Origin: Paludibacteraceae bacterium
Lineage (GTDB): Bacteria; Bacteroidota; Bacteroidia; Bacteroidales; Paludibacteraceae
Reading direction: 5' to 3'
Length of the DNA: 64,000 nucleotides
Assembly (NCBI GenBank): GCA_024401535.1
Contig: JAKSKX010000007.1
Span: forward strand, 35,891-99,890
Of the stretch, positions 35,436 to 43,455 are shown in pieces. A program made the position numbers and the translations under genes. Positions within the stretch are counted from its first letter, which is position 1; each line of letters opens with the position of its first letter. The notes beneath the pieces were generated by a model. That model saw nothing but the letters and a program-made list of their open reading frames with translations. It was not told where the DNA came from and made no database searches.

Positions 35436-36308
35436 ATGAGTAAATTTTTGAATTTGTTATTCACCACTTGCGTTCTTTCGCTAACTAGCGCGTTCGCTCA
35501 GGATCAGGCTTTCTTTGATAGGGATGGTTCTGTTGATCCAGCAACAAACTTGCCAACAAGTGGTCCGAAAGACGGTCTTGAACCAATTGAGATGGTTAAT
35601 CCTCGTGCCGATGATATTTATTGGCAGAAGGTTGTTTATAGAACAATTGACCTTCGCGAGAAGATGAATTATCCTCTTTACTATCCTGAAGAAGCATCAG
35701 ACAACAGACAAAGTCTATTTGCTCTAATATTTAGACTTGTTCAGGAGGGTAAGATTAAGGTTTACGACTATACTGATGCTAACGAGGTGTTTAATGATGA
35801 GCACGTTGTTCCTTTCAAGGATATTCTTGAGAAGTACAATATCATCAACACTCCAAAGCCAGACTCAATCACAGGTGACACAACTTATTTCGTAGATAAT
35901 TCGGATGTGCCTAACCGTGATGTTATTAAGTACTACGTAAAGGAAGTTTGGTATTTTGATAGAATATCTTCTACTTTCAATTGTCGTATCATCGGTTTCT
36001 GTCCTATCATGGTACAGGAAACAGACATGGGTCTTCAGAAGTTCCCTCTATTCTGGGTTCCTTTCGAGAGACTTCGTCCATTCCTATCACAGACAGAAGT
36101 TCTTCTAACTGATAGAAACAATGGTGCTCGTCCATCATTCGATGATATCTTCATGAAGCGTCGTTTCTCTAGTTACATCTATAAGGAATCTAACGTTTAC
36201 AACCGTAACTTGCTTGAGTATAACTCAACTTATGAGGATATCAAGAAAGAGCAGGATCTAGTTAAGATTCGTTTGATTAACTTCGAGACTGACCTTTGGG
36301 AGTACTAA
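35436..36308 (+). CDS. gldN: T9SS periplasmic ring protein GldN
   Basis: GldN (PorN) assembles with GldK in the outer-membrane-associated ring. The 290-residue product has a signal peptide (NLLFTTCVLSLTSAFAQ) and the family core: YWQKVVYRTIDLREKMNYPLYYP near residue 67, the KYYVKEVWYFDRISSTF region and the late FEDIF-like DDIFMKRRFSSYIYKESN. It ends the porP-gldKLMN run and is followed by a hairpin terminator. Confidence 0.95.
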   Translation: MSKFLNLLFTTCVLSLTSAFAQDQAFFDRDGSVDPATNLPTSGPKDGLEPIEMVNPRADDIYWQKVVYRTIDLREKMNYPLYYPEEASDNRQSLFALIFRLVQEGKIKVYDYTDANEVFNDEHVVPFKDILEKYNIINTPKPDSITGDTTYFVDNSDVPNRDVIKYYVKEVWYFDRISSTFNCRIIGFCPIMVQETDMGLQKFPLFWVPFERLRPFLSQTEVLLTDRNNGARPSFDDIFMKRRFSSYIYKESNVYNRNLLEYNSTYEDIKKEQDLVKIRLINFETDLWEY

Positions 36309-36330
36309 TAGTCAGAGTATTATAAAAGAT

Positions 36331-36365
36331 AACGCCGTCGGGTTTCCTGATGGCGTTTCTTTTTG
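36331..36365 (+). terminator. rho-independent terminator after gldN
   Basis: AACGCCGTC pairs with GATGGCGTT (one wobble) around an 8-base loop and is followed by a T-run. Confidence 0.8.
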
Positions 36366-36417
36366 TTTATTAGTTTTTTATCATTATTCTTTAGATCTAT
36401 GTCTAAAACTTTAATAA

Positions 36418-37476
36418 ATGAATAAATACTTTTCCTTCATATTCCTTTCTTTGTTTTCTTGCTTTGTTAACACAAATGCAGAATATAAGTTAGTATGGCA
36501 AGATGAGTTTAATTCTTTAAATTCCAATACTTGGATTCATGAAATAGGTACAGGCGAGAATGGTTGGGGCAATAATGAGCAGGAGACATATACTGATTCT
36601 CCTCTTAATTCTTTTGTAGAGAATTCCGTTTTAAATATTTGCGCTTCTCGAATCCCTAATTCCACTGATAGAATTAAATACACTTCTGCAAGGCTTAAGA
36701 CTCAAGGCAATGTCTCCATTCTGTTTGGTAAGATTGAGGCAAGAATGAAGCTGCCTCGGCGAGGCCAAGGTGTATGGCCCGCCTTTTGGATGCTAGGCGA
36801 AAGTATAGAGCAAAAAGGTTGGCCATATTGTGGTGAGATTGATATTATGGAATGGAAAGGTTCTCAACCTAATTCTGTGATTTCTACATCTCATTGGAAT
36901 GGAAATGCTTACTCTTACGAACATTGTAATTATGGAAATACTCTAGATTTGGAATTCCCTCTAGATGAAGATTTTTATACTTATGGTGTAGAGTGGACGC
37001 CTAAGTTTTTGGAGTATTATATAATAGACAGTAACAGTCAAAAGCATACAATAAATATCATTGACATTTCTGTTGGAACAGACGAAAATGGACTCTCTTG
37101 TTTTCATAGACCTGCGTTTATTTTGTTAAATCTTGCTATGGGAGGACAGTTTGATGGTGACGTAGCATTAGATTTAGGAGACAGATCTTTCCTGATAGAT
37201 TGGGTGAGAGTATATCAAGATAATGATACATACCCTTCATCTTTGTTGATAAATAATACTCAGTCAGGTATTGACAATATAATAGAGTCAAGTGATATTG
37301 TTCGAGTTTACAGAAACCAAAATGGTATTGTCATAGATAGTAAAGAATACGGATATATAGACGTTTTCTCCTACGATGGTAAACTGGTGTTATCTAAGGC
37401 TATTTCGGCTGGTAGAACGACTTTAAATCACGTTCCTGTAGTTTCTGTTGTTAGGTTTAGAAAACAAGATTTTTAA
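36418..37476 (+). CDS. secreted GH16-family glycoside hydrolase, probable T9SS cargo
   Basis: A 352-residue beta-glucanase-like enzyme. It has a signal peptide (YFSFIFLSLFSCFVNTNA), then YKLVWQDEFNSLNSNTWIHEIG and GWGNNEQETYTD, typical of laminarinase-type GH16. The catalytic motif GEIDIMEW (Glu140, Asp142, Glu145) and a late VRVYQD complete the domain at about residue 270. The last 75 residues resemble a T9SS type A sorting domain in form (IDVFSYDGKLVL then a beta-rich end) but lack clear YPNP and terminal V-K-I motifs. Likely substrate: beta-1,3 or mixed-linked glucan. Confidence 0.88.
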   Translation: MNKYFSFIFLSLFSCFVNTNAEYKLVWQDEFNSLNSNTWIHEIGTGENGWGNNEQETYTDSPLNSFVENSVLNICASRIPNSTDRIKYTSARLKTQGNVSILFGKIEARMKLPRRGQGVWPAFWMLGESIEQKGWPYCGEIDIMEWKGSQPNSVISTSHWNGNAYSYEHCNYGNTLDLEFPLDEDFYTYGVEWTPKFLEYYIIDSNSQKHTINIIDISVGTDENGLSCFHRPAFILLNLAMGGQFDGDVALDLGDRSFLIDWVRVYQDNDTYPSSLLINNTQSGIDNIIESSDIVRVYRNQNGIVIDSKEYGYIDVFSYDGKLVLSKAISAGRTTLNHVPVVSVVRFRKQDF

Positions 37477-37482
37477 GTTTAT

Positions 37483-37521
37483 AAAAAAAGCGAGCAGAGT
37501 ATAAAACCCTGCTCGTTTTTA
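37483..37521. terminator. bidirectional terminator
   Basis: AAAAAAGCGAGCAG pairs with CTGCTCGTTTTT around a loop of about 10 bases, between the convergent GH16 and korB genes. A- and T-runs flank both arms. Confidence 0.85.
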
Positions 37522-37542
37522 TTTGACTATTTTGTCCGTTAA

Positions 37543-38538
37543 TTACTTAACCTCCCAAGTGTCGTTAGTCTCAAGAAGCTCTGCGAAGTTGTGGTACTTC
37601 TTAGCTGCCTTAACCTCCTCGATCTGTGCATTAACAGCATCATCGTAAGTTGGAGCCTCAACGTCACGGATAACGCCAAGTGCTACTGGATACTCCATCA
37701 TAGCAAGCTTTAGCTGAAGTGTGTTGTCCTCGCAGTGTGCATCGTGAACAAGAACGTCATCCATTGTGTATCCGTCCTGACCGATTGTTACGACCTTAAC
37801 ACCGAATCCATCCTGAACTAGACCGAACTCGTTGTTCTCACCGAATACCATCTTCTCGCCATGCTTCAAGTAGATAGCGTTCTTTGCACGACCTTCCTTA
37901 GTGTAAACTGCCTCGTGTGTACCATCGTTGAAGATAACACAGTTCTGAAGAATCTCGCAAACTGCAGCGCCCTTATGAGCGTGAGCTGTCTTCAATACGT
38001 TTACTGTACCCTCAGCGTCAGTGGCAACTGCACGTGCGAAGAAGTGACCTCTTGCACCGAAGCAAAGCTCAGCTGGACGGAATGGATCCTCAACTGTACC
38101 GTAAGGAGACGACTTGCTGACGAAACCTCTTGGAGAAGTAGGTGAGTACTGTCCCTTAGTCAAACCATAGATACGGTTGTTAAGAAGGATCATCTTTAGG
38201 TCGATGTTACGACGGTTTGCGTGGATGAAGTGGTTACCACCGATAGCTAGACCATCACCATCACCTGAAACCTGCCATACGCTTAGCTTAGGGTTAGAAA
38301 CCTTGCAACCTGTTGCAATAGCAGCGGCACGACCGTGGATAGTGTTCATACCGTATGTTGCCATGTAGTGAGGCAAACGGCTTGAACAACCGATACCAGA
38401 GATAACTGCGATATCATGTGGAGCAACGCCAATTTCTGCCATTGCCTTGTGAAGCGACGCCAAGAAGAAGTGGTCTCCGCATCCTGGACACCAACGTGGC
38501 TGTCCTTTCTTATAATCTTTAGCTGTATATTCGCTCAT
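37543..38538 (-). CDS. korB: 2-oxoacid:ferredoxin oxidoreductase, beta subunit
   Basis: The 331-residue thiamine-diphosphate-binding subunit, with WCPGCGDHFFLASLHKAM, the cluster and thiamine region GIGCSSRLPHYM, and GDGDGLAIGGNHFIHANRR followed by NNRIYGLTKGQYSPTS. With KorA it oxidises 2-oxoglutarate (or a similar 2-oxoacid) to the CoA ester and reduces ferredoxin. KorB with this N-terminus and a fused KorA is usual in Bacteroidota and is generally called 2-oxoglutarate-specific; that substrate is inferred. It follows korA after 55 bases. Confidence 0.93.
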   Translation of the reverse strand: MSEYTAKDYKKGQPRWCPGCGDHFFLASLHKAMAEIGVAPHDIAVISGIGCSSRLPHYMATYGMNTIHGRAAAIATGCKVSNPKLSVWQVSGDGDGLAIGGNHFIHANRRNIDLKMILLNNRIYGLTKGQYSPTSPRGFVSKSSPYGTVEDPFRPAELCFGARGHFFARAVATDAEGTVNVLKTAHAHKGAAVCEILQNCVIFNDGTHEAVYTKEGRAKNAIYLKHGEKMVFGENNEFGLVQDGFGVKVVTIGQDGYTMDDVLVHDAHCEDNTLQLKLAMMEYPVALGVIRDVEAPTYDDAVNAQIEEVKAAKKYHNFAELLETNDTWEVK

Positions 38539-38593
38539 TTTCTTTCTAAATTAAAAGTTAAGAATTAAGAGTCAAGAATTGTTTTCCTAATTC

Positions 38594-40450
38594 TTAGACC
38601 AATTTATTAAATGCAGCAACCAACTCGCTTACTACGAATGGCTGACCCTTAACCTCATTGAACTGTGCTGGTGCGAAGCCGTCAACCTTCATGCGAAGGA
38701 ATGAAGCGAACTGACCCATGTTCTGCTCAGCTACAACAACCTTCTTGTACTTCTTCATTACCTCAGCTGTATTCTTTGGCAATGGGTTGATGAAACGGAA
38801 GTGTGCAAGTGCAACCTTCTTGCCTGCAGCACGCATCTCGTCCATAGCAGCGTGAAGGTGTCCGTAAGTGCCACCGAAGCCAACGATCAATAGATCTGCA
38901 TCATCCTTGTCACCCTCAACAACTACATCAGGTACAGGAATCTTGTCGATCTTGCTCTGACGAAGGCGAGTCATCAAGTCGTGGTTCTCTGGGTTAGTAG
39001 AGATAGCACCTGTCTTGTTGTCCTTCTCAAGACCACCAAGGATGTGAGTGAATCCCTCACGGCCTGGAACAGCCCAGTATCTTACGTCTCTCTCGTCTCT
39101 CTCGTATGGAGTCCAAGTACCCTTCTTTGACTCAGGTACGTAAGGAGGATTGATAGCAGGGTATTCTGCAAGGTTAGGAAGCTTGAATGCCTCAGAACCG
39201 TTAGCGATATATGCGTCGCTCATGAAGACTACAGGAGTCATGTGCTCAAGTGCGATCTTACAAGCTGCGTAAGCTGAATCGAAGCAGTCTGCAGGGCTTG
39301 TAGCAGCGATAACTGGCATAGGAGTCTCTCCGTTACGTCCGAACAAACACTGTAGAAGGTCTGTCTGCTCTGACTTTGTTGGAAGACCTGTTGCAGGACC
39401 ACCACGCTGAACGTCGATAACAACCAATGGAAGCTCCATGATAACTGCAAGGTTCATTGCCTCTGACTTCAAACAGATACCAGGGCCTGAAGTTGAAGTA
39501 GCAGCAAGAGCTCCAGCGAATGAAGCACCAAGAGCAGAAGCACATCCTGCAATCTCGTCCTCGCACTGTACAGTTGTTACGCCAAGAGACTTGTGCTTTG
39601 ACAACTCATGAAGAACGTCTGTAGCTGGAGTGATAGGGTAAGAACCAAGGTATAGGCGAAGTCCTGCCTTCTCTGCTGCTGCGATAAGACCGTAAGCAGT
39701 AGCCTTGTTTCCGTTGATATCCATGTAGCGTCCCTTCTTTGCAGGAGTCTGCTTAGATACTACATTGTATGTGTGGCTTACTGATGCGTGAGTGTTTGCA
39801 CCGAAGTCATAACCTGCGTGGATAACCTTGATGTTATTCTCTGCGATAGCTGCCTTCTTGCCAGAGAACTTGTCACGAAGGAACTTCTCTGCGATAGAAA
39901 GGTCACGGTTGAAGATGTAGCAAACAAGACCAAGAGCAAGCATATTTCTACACTTAAGCATAGCCTTTGGATCCATGCCTGAATCGGCAAGTACATCCTT
40001 AACCATAGAAGTCACAGGAACCTGAATTACGTCCTGCTTGATTCCCATCTCTGCGATTGCACCAGCAGCATCAGTAGCCTCGAACTGAGCCTTCTCAAGG
40101 TCAGCCTTCTTGAAGCTATCTACATCGATGATGATTGATGAAGTTGGCTTACAGAACTTATACTGAGTCTTTAGGGCTGCAGGGTTCATTGCGACCAATA
40201 CGTCGCACAAGTCACCAGGAGTGAAGGCCTTGTCAGCTGCGATACTTACCTGGAATCCAGATACGCCAGTTAGCGAGCCCTGTGGGGCGCGAATATCTGC
40301 TGGATAGTCAGGGAATGTACAAATACCATTACCTACAGTGGCTGAAATAGTGGAAAAGATGTTTCCGGCAAGCTGCATTCCGTCTCCGGAGTCGCCTGAG
40401 AATCGAACCACCACTTGATTCAATTCTTCTACTTTCAAGTTGTCTGCCAT
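38594..40450 (-). CDS. korA: 2-oxoacid:ferredoxin oxidoreductase, fused gamma-alpha subunit
   Basis: A 618-residue fusion. The N-terminal gamma domain (about residues 1-190) has VVRFSGDSGDGMQLAGNIFS and PDYPADIRAPQGSLTGVSGFQV. The alpha domain has GNKATAYGLIAAAEKAGLRL, YPITPATDVLHELS and the GPGICLKSEAMNLAVIMELPLVV segment, and ends in a C-terminal subdomain with FGGTYGHLHAAMDEMR. It partners with KorB. Two tandem promoters lie upstream (40489-40519 and 40599-40629). Confidence 0.93.
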   Translation of the reverse strand: MADNLKVEELNQVVVRFSGDSGDGMQLAGNIFSTISATVGNGICTFPDYPADIRAPQGSLTGVSGFQVSIAADKAFTPGDLCDVLVAMNPAALKTQYKFCKPTSSIIIDVDSFKKADLEKAQFEATDAAGAIAEMGIKQDVIQVPVTSMVKDVLADSGMDPKAMLKCRNMLALGLVCYIFNRDLSIAEKFLRDKFSGKKAAIAENNIKVIHAGYDFGANTHASVSHTYNVVSKQTPAKKGRYMDINGNKATAYGLIAAAEKAGLRLYLGSYPITPATDVLHELSKHKSLGVTTVQCEDEIAGCASALGASFAGALAATSTSGPGICLKSEAMNLAVIMELPLVVIDVQRGGPATGLPTKSEQTDLLQCLFGRNGETPMPVIAATSPADCFDSAYAACKIALEHMTPVVFMSDAYIANGSEAFKLPNLAEYPAINPPYVPESKKGTWTPYERDERDVRYWAVPGREGFTHILGGLEKDNKTGAISTNPENHDLMTRLRQSKIDKIPVPDVVVEGDKDDADLLIVGFGGTYGHLHAAMDEMRAAGKKVALAHFRFINPLPKNTAEVMKKYKKVVVAEQNMGQFASFLRMKVDGFAPAQFNEVKGQPFVVSELVAAFNKLV

Positions 40451-40488
40451 ATTGTTATGTTAATTTTCAAAATTCTTTTTATTGAGTG

Positions 40489-40519
40489 CAAAGTTAGACA
40501 GAATGTTAGTTATTTCAAA
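40489..40519 (-). promoter_or_regulatory. proximal korAB promoter
   Basis: On the minus strand TAACTTTG (40489-40496) and TTTG (40516-40519) are 19 bases apart. Transcription would start about 33 bases before the korA ATG. Confidence 0.7.
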
Positions 40520-40598
40520 ATATTTCGTGCAAAATTTTTGTTTATGTTATAAAAAATGTGCATTTTGATATTTTGTTATAAAAATCGCTTTGCGTTTG

Positions 40599-40629
40599 CA
40601 AAATTAGTCAATTTGTAAGTGATTTCAAA
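40599..40629 (-). promoter_or_regulatory. distal korAB promoter
   Basis: On the minus strand TAATTTTG (40599-40606) and TTTG (40626-40629) are again 19 bases apart. This would give a second, longer leader of about 140 bases. The remaining bases to 40763 show an ATGCAT inverted repeat near 40698-40713 and nothing else. Confidence 0.6.
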
Positions 40630-40763
40630 TATTTATACATTATTTTTATTGTTTATTCACTTATTATAGACTTTTTGCTTGTTTTTGAATACTAATATGC
40701 ATAAAGTATGCATTATTCCTTTGCGTGTAGAGGTAAGCATATATTTATCACCATGCTTAATAG

Positions 40764-41717
40764 CTACATTTCTTCAAAATCAATACCAGAATCAATAAGT
40801 ATCTTTTTAGCTTTCTCTACAAGTTTACTCTCTTGTTCTATTCTTAACTTGTCCTCATTAGTCAAGGCAAGAATAGCGTCTATCTTTAGTTTTCTCAGTT
40901 TTTTGCGGCAGGCATAGACAATATCTGTGTCAGTATCACTTTTTGATACACCAAGAACATTATACGCATCTTCTAAACTCAAATCCTCCGCAATCATAGG
41001 TTCCTTGCTGTCTGTAGGCTCTGCAGATCTTTCAGCCTCTGTGTCTTCTTGTGAGGAACTTACAAAACGGTATATTTTAGACATGATTAAATCGTCTTCA
41101 AGCATAATCGTCCTACCGTATAGCTTTAGTCGTTCAATAACTGGGGTTGATGCAATATCATCCATAGCAACATAGATAGCATCATCAAAAATTGTACAAA
41201 TCAACTCTTTAGAAAAATTTTCTAAAATCTCTCCAAAAGCTTGATTTAACAGATCTTCCTCTGTCATACGCTGTTTGATTTCCAATATCTTTTGTTTAGT
41301 TTTTTGTCTGTACAAAGCATAATTTATGTCGTTATCAGAGGGCATAGGAGAATACTTCCTGAATACCTTAAGTATCCTTTCGATTTTTTCGTCGGATAGA
41401 GGAGTGTCTAATGCTTCATAAAAAACATCATCTTCAAAGTCGGAAGCAAGATCTACAAGAACCACCAAAACAGTAGAGTCTGCGGAACACTCGGCATTTC
41501 CTCCATTAACTAAATCTATAAGTGTAAATTTACCATACAAATCGTCATTGTCGCCATTATCGTCATTGTCATAGTTGATTTGATTGTCATTATGTGTCTC
41601 GATTTTCTCATGCTTAGTATTTCGTGTCCTAGCAAAGAACCATAGAATAAAAATAGCTATTAAAAATAATAGAAGATTGGAAGAATTTATTTCAAGCAGA
41701 ATAAAAAGAAGTTCCAT
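40764..41717 (-). CDS. membrane-anchored protein with a degenerate J-like C-terminus
   Basis: The 317-residue product has one N-terminal membrane helix (about residues 13-29) followed by an acidic Asp/Asn-rich linker. A helical middle region follows, then a C-terminal segment LSLEDAYNVLGVSKSDTDTD with following helices that reads like the start of a J domain. The HPD tripeptide that stimulates Hsp70 is absent at the expected place (KLKIDAILALTNEDK). I do not recognise the middle part. It is flanked by long AT-rich spacers, and a weak minus-strand -7 box (TATCTTCG, one mismatch) lies at 41753-41760. Confidence 0.75.
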   Translation of the reverse strand: MELLFILLEINSSNLLLFLIAIFILWFFARTRNTKHEKIETHNDNQINYDNDDNGDNDDLYGKFTLIDLVNGGNAECSADSTVLVVLVDLASDFEDDVFYEALDTPLSDEKIERILKVFRKYSPMPSDNDINYALYRQKTKQKILEIKQRMTEEDLLNQAFGEILENFSKELICTIFDDAIYVAMDDIASTPVIERLKLYGRTIMLEDDLIMSKIYRFVSSSQEDTEAERSAEPTDSKEPMIAEDLSLEDAYNVLGVSKSDTDTDIVYACRKKLRKLKIDAILALTNEDKLRIEQESKLVEKAKKILIDSGIDFEEM

Positions 41718-42115
41718 ATTCAGTAATATTTTATTAAAAAGTCTTTTAATAGCGAAGATAACAAGAATTGCAGATACTCAATATAAAATGATAAAAAATA
41801 TATCAGAGCGATGGAATTATAGGAGAAGTCCAGTTGAGGTGTAAAATTGTGATGCCCTGGTTTAATTTCTATACAAAAATTTAATTATTTTTTCTGAAGC
41901 CAGTAAAAAATTCATAGTTTTTGTTTTTCCAATAAAATTTAATTAGTATGCACATTATAGTTTTTAAATCCATAGTAAACTTATTTGCAAGAAGAAAAAC
42001 ATTTTGCTTTTAGGACAACTTTTTGTTTTTTATTTGATTTTATTTTTGTAGTAAGGCACTAGAAACGTTTTTAGTTCTTTTTATAATTAGTGTTTTTGGT
42101 TTTGAAGTGTCTTGA
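41718..42115. other. intergenic stretch between divergent genes
   Basis: About 400 bases of very AT-rich DNA between the divergent J-like gene and the YeiH gene. I see no credible gene, RNA or repeat. Confidence 0.5.
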
Positions 42116-42146
42116 TTGCTAAATTCAAAGAATAACAGTAATTTTG
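42116..42146 (+). promoter_or_regulatory. promoter of the YeiH-family gene
   Basis: TAATTTTG (42139-42146) with a TTG at 42116-42118 (spacing 20). The leader would be about 110 bases. Confidence 0.6.
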
Positions 42147-42261
42147 CATTAGTTTTCAAGCAGTTTTATTTTTGATTTTTTCTGCTCGAGTTGCTTTTTA
42201 TTTCGGCAGGCAGATTAGATTGAGAAATTGTAAATATATTGCAAATATTAGTAATAACATA

Positions 42262-43353
42262 ATGGAGTATAACGTAAAGAAAATTGTATATATACTGTTG
42301 GTTGCAGTATTGTTTGTGTCTTTGTTGCTTGACTATGCTTGCAAGCAATTTGGATTTGATGCAGGTCCTTTGTCTTTCCTTGTCGGTTGGGTGTCTTCTC
42401 CAGTCGCATTAATGATAGGTATAGTGTTCGCTCTTGTGTTTGGAGCGGTTTTCGAGAAGTTTACAAAGACTATGTCAAAAAAGATGTTGCAGTATTCGGT
42501 CATCGGTCTTGGATTTGGAATGAATGTTAACCAGGCAATAGCTTCGGGAAGCGAAGGAATGTTTTTTACCATTGTCAGTGTGTTCGGAACATTGGCTCTT
42601 GGATGGTTCATAGGCAGCAAGTTGCTCAAGGTTGACTGGCAGACTAGTTATTTGATATCCTCGGGTACTGCCATTTGTGGAGGTTCGGCGATTGCCGCAG
42701 TCGGACCGACAATCAAGGCTGACTCAAATTCAATGTCCGTTTCGCTCGGCGTTATCTTTATCCTCAATGCCATTGCTCTCTTGATTTTCCCTTTCATAGG
42801 TGACATGATGAACATGGACATGAAACAGTTCGGAATGTGGGCCGCTATAGCCATTCATGATACAAGTTCGGTAGTTGGAGCAGGTTCCGCCTATGACCAG
42901 ATGCACGAGTCGTTGAGGTTGTCCAGCGGTATTTCTGCCCTAGAGGTGGCAACAACGGTAAAGTTGACCAGAGCTTTGTGGATTGTAATACTTGTTTTGG
43001 TGACGCCGTTCATACTAAAGCATTTTGGTAACGTCAGCGAGGGCAACAGCAAGCCTTGGTACAAGAGTGTGCCTATGTTTATAGTGTGGTTTGTGGTGGC
43101 TATTCTTGTCAACACCTACATCATTTCAAATGACTCTTTGATAGGTTCCGAGGCAGCCGATGCGGGTAGTGCTTTCAGCAGTGCCATAAACAGACTTGCC
43201 AAGGTCATGATTACGTTGTCTTTGTTCTTTATTGGTGCTGGACTTACTCGTGACACATTGAAGGCTGTGGGAATCAAGCCTCTGCTTCAGGGTATCTTGC
43301 TTTGGATATCAATAAGTGTTCTGTCTTTGGCATATATATTGTTGGTTGTATAG
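42262..43353 (+). CDS. YeiH/UPF0324 family putative transporter
   Basis: A 363-residue protein with about ten membrane helices. Family signatures include the SVIGLGFGMNVNQAI region, SSGTAICGGSAIAAVGPTIKA, and AIAIHDTSSVVGAGSAYDQM. UPF0324 proteins such as YeiH are putative anion (sulfate-like) exporters; the substrate here is not known. ATG 42262 starts the first helix; the frame extends 30 codons upstream without support. A strong terminator follows 25 bases after the stop. Confidence 0.9.
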   Translation: MEYNVKKIVYILLVAVLFVSLLLDYACKQFGFDAGPLSFLVGWVSSPVALMIGIVFALVFGAVFEKFTKTMSKKMLQYSVIGLGFGMNVNQAIASGSEGMFFTIVSVFGTLALGWFIGSKLLKVDWQTSYLISSGTAICGGSAIAAVGPTIKADSNSMSVSLGVIFILNAIALLIFPFIGDMMNMDMKQFGMWAAIAIHDTSSVVGAGSAYDQMHESLRLSSGISALEVATTVKLTRALWIVILVLVTPFILKHFGNVSEGNSKPWYKSVPMFIVWFVVAILVNTYIISNDSLIGSEAADAGSAFSSAINRLAKVMITLSLFFIGAGLTRDTLKAVGIKPLLQGILLWISISVLSLAYILLVV

Positions 43354-43378
43354 CCAGGGAGAAACGAGAATGAATATT

Positions 43379-43422
43379 ATTGCGACTTTATTTAGATTTG
43401 ATATAAAGTCGCAATTTTTTTT
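43379..43422 (+). terminator. rho-independent terminator
   Basis: A perfect 13-bp stem (43379-43391 with 43403-43415) is followed by a T-run to 43422. The next gene's -7 box starts two bases later. Confidence 0.9.
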
Positions 43423-43423
43423 A

Positions 43424-43431
43424 TATCTTTG
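43424..43431 (+). promoter_or_regulatory. -7 promoter box abutting a terminator
   Basis: TATCTTTG matches TAnnTTTG. A TTTG at 43397-43400, inside the terminator loop, is the nearest -33 candidate (spacing 23). The leader would be about 18 bases. Confidence 0.6.
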
Positions 43432-43455
43432 CGTTATACAATAAATTTATAGGAA

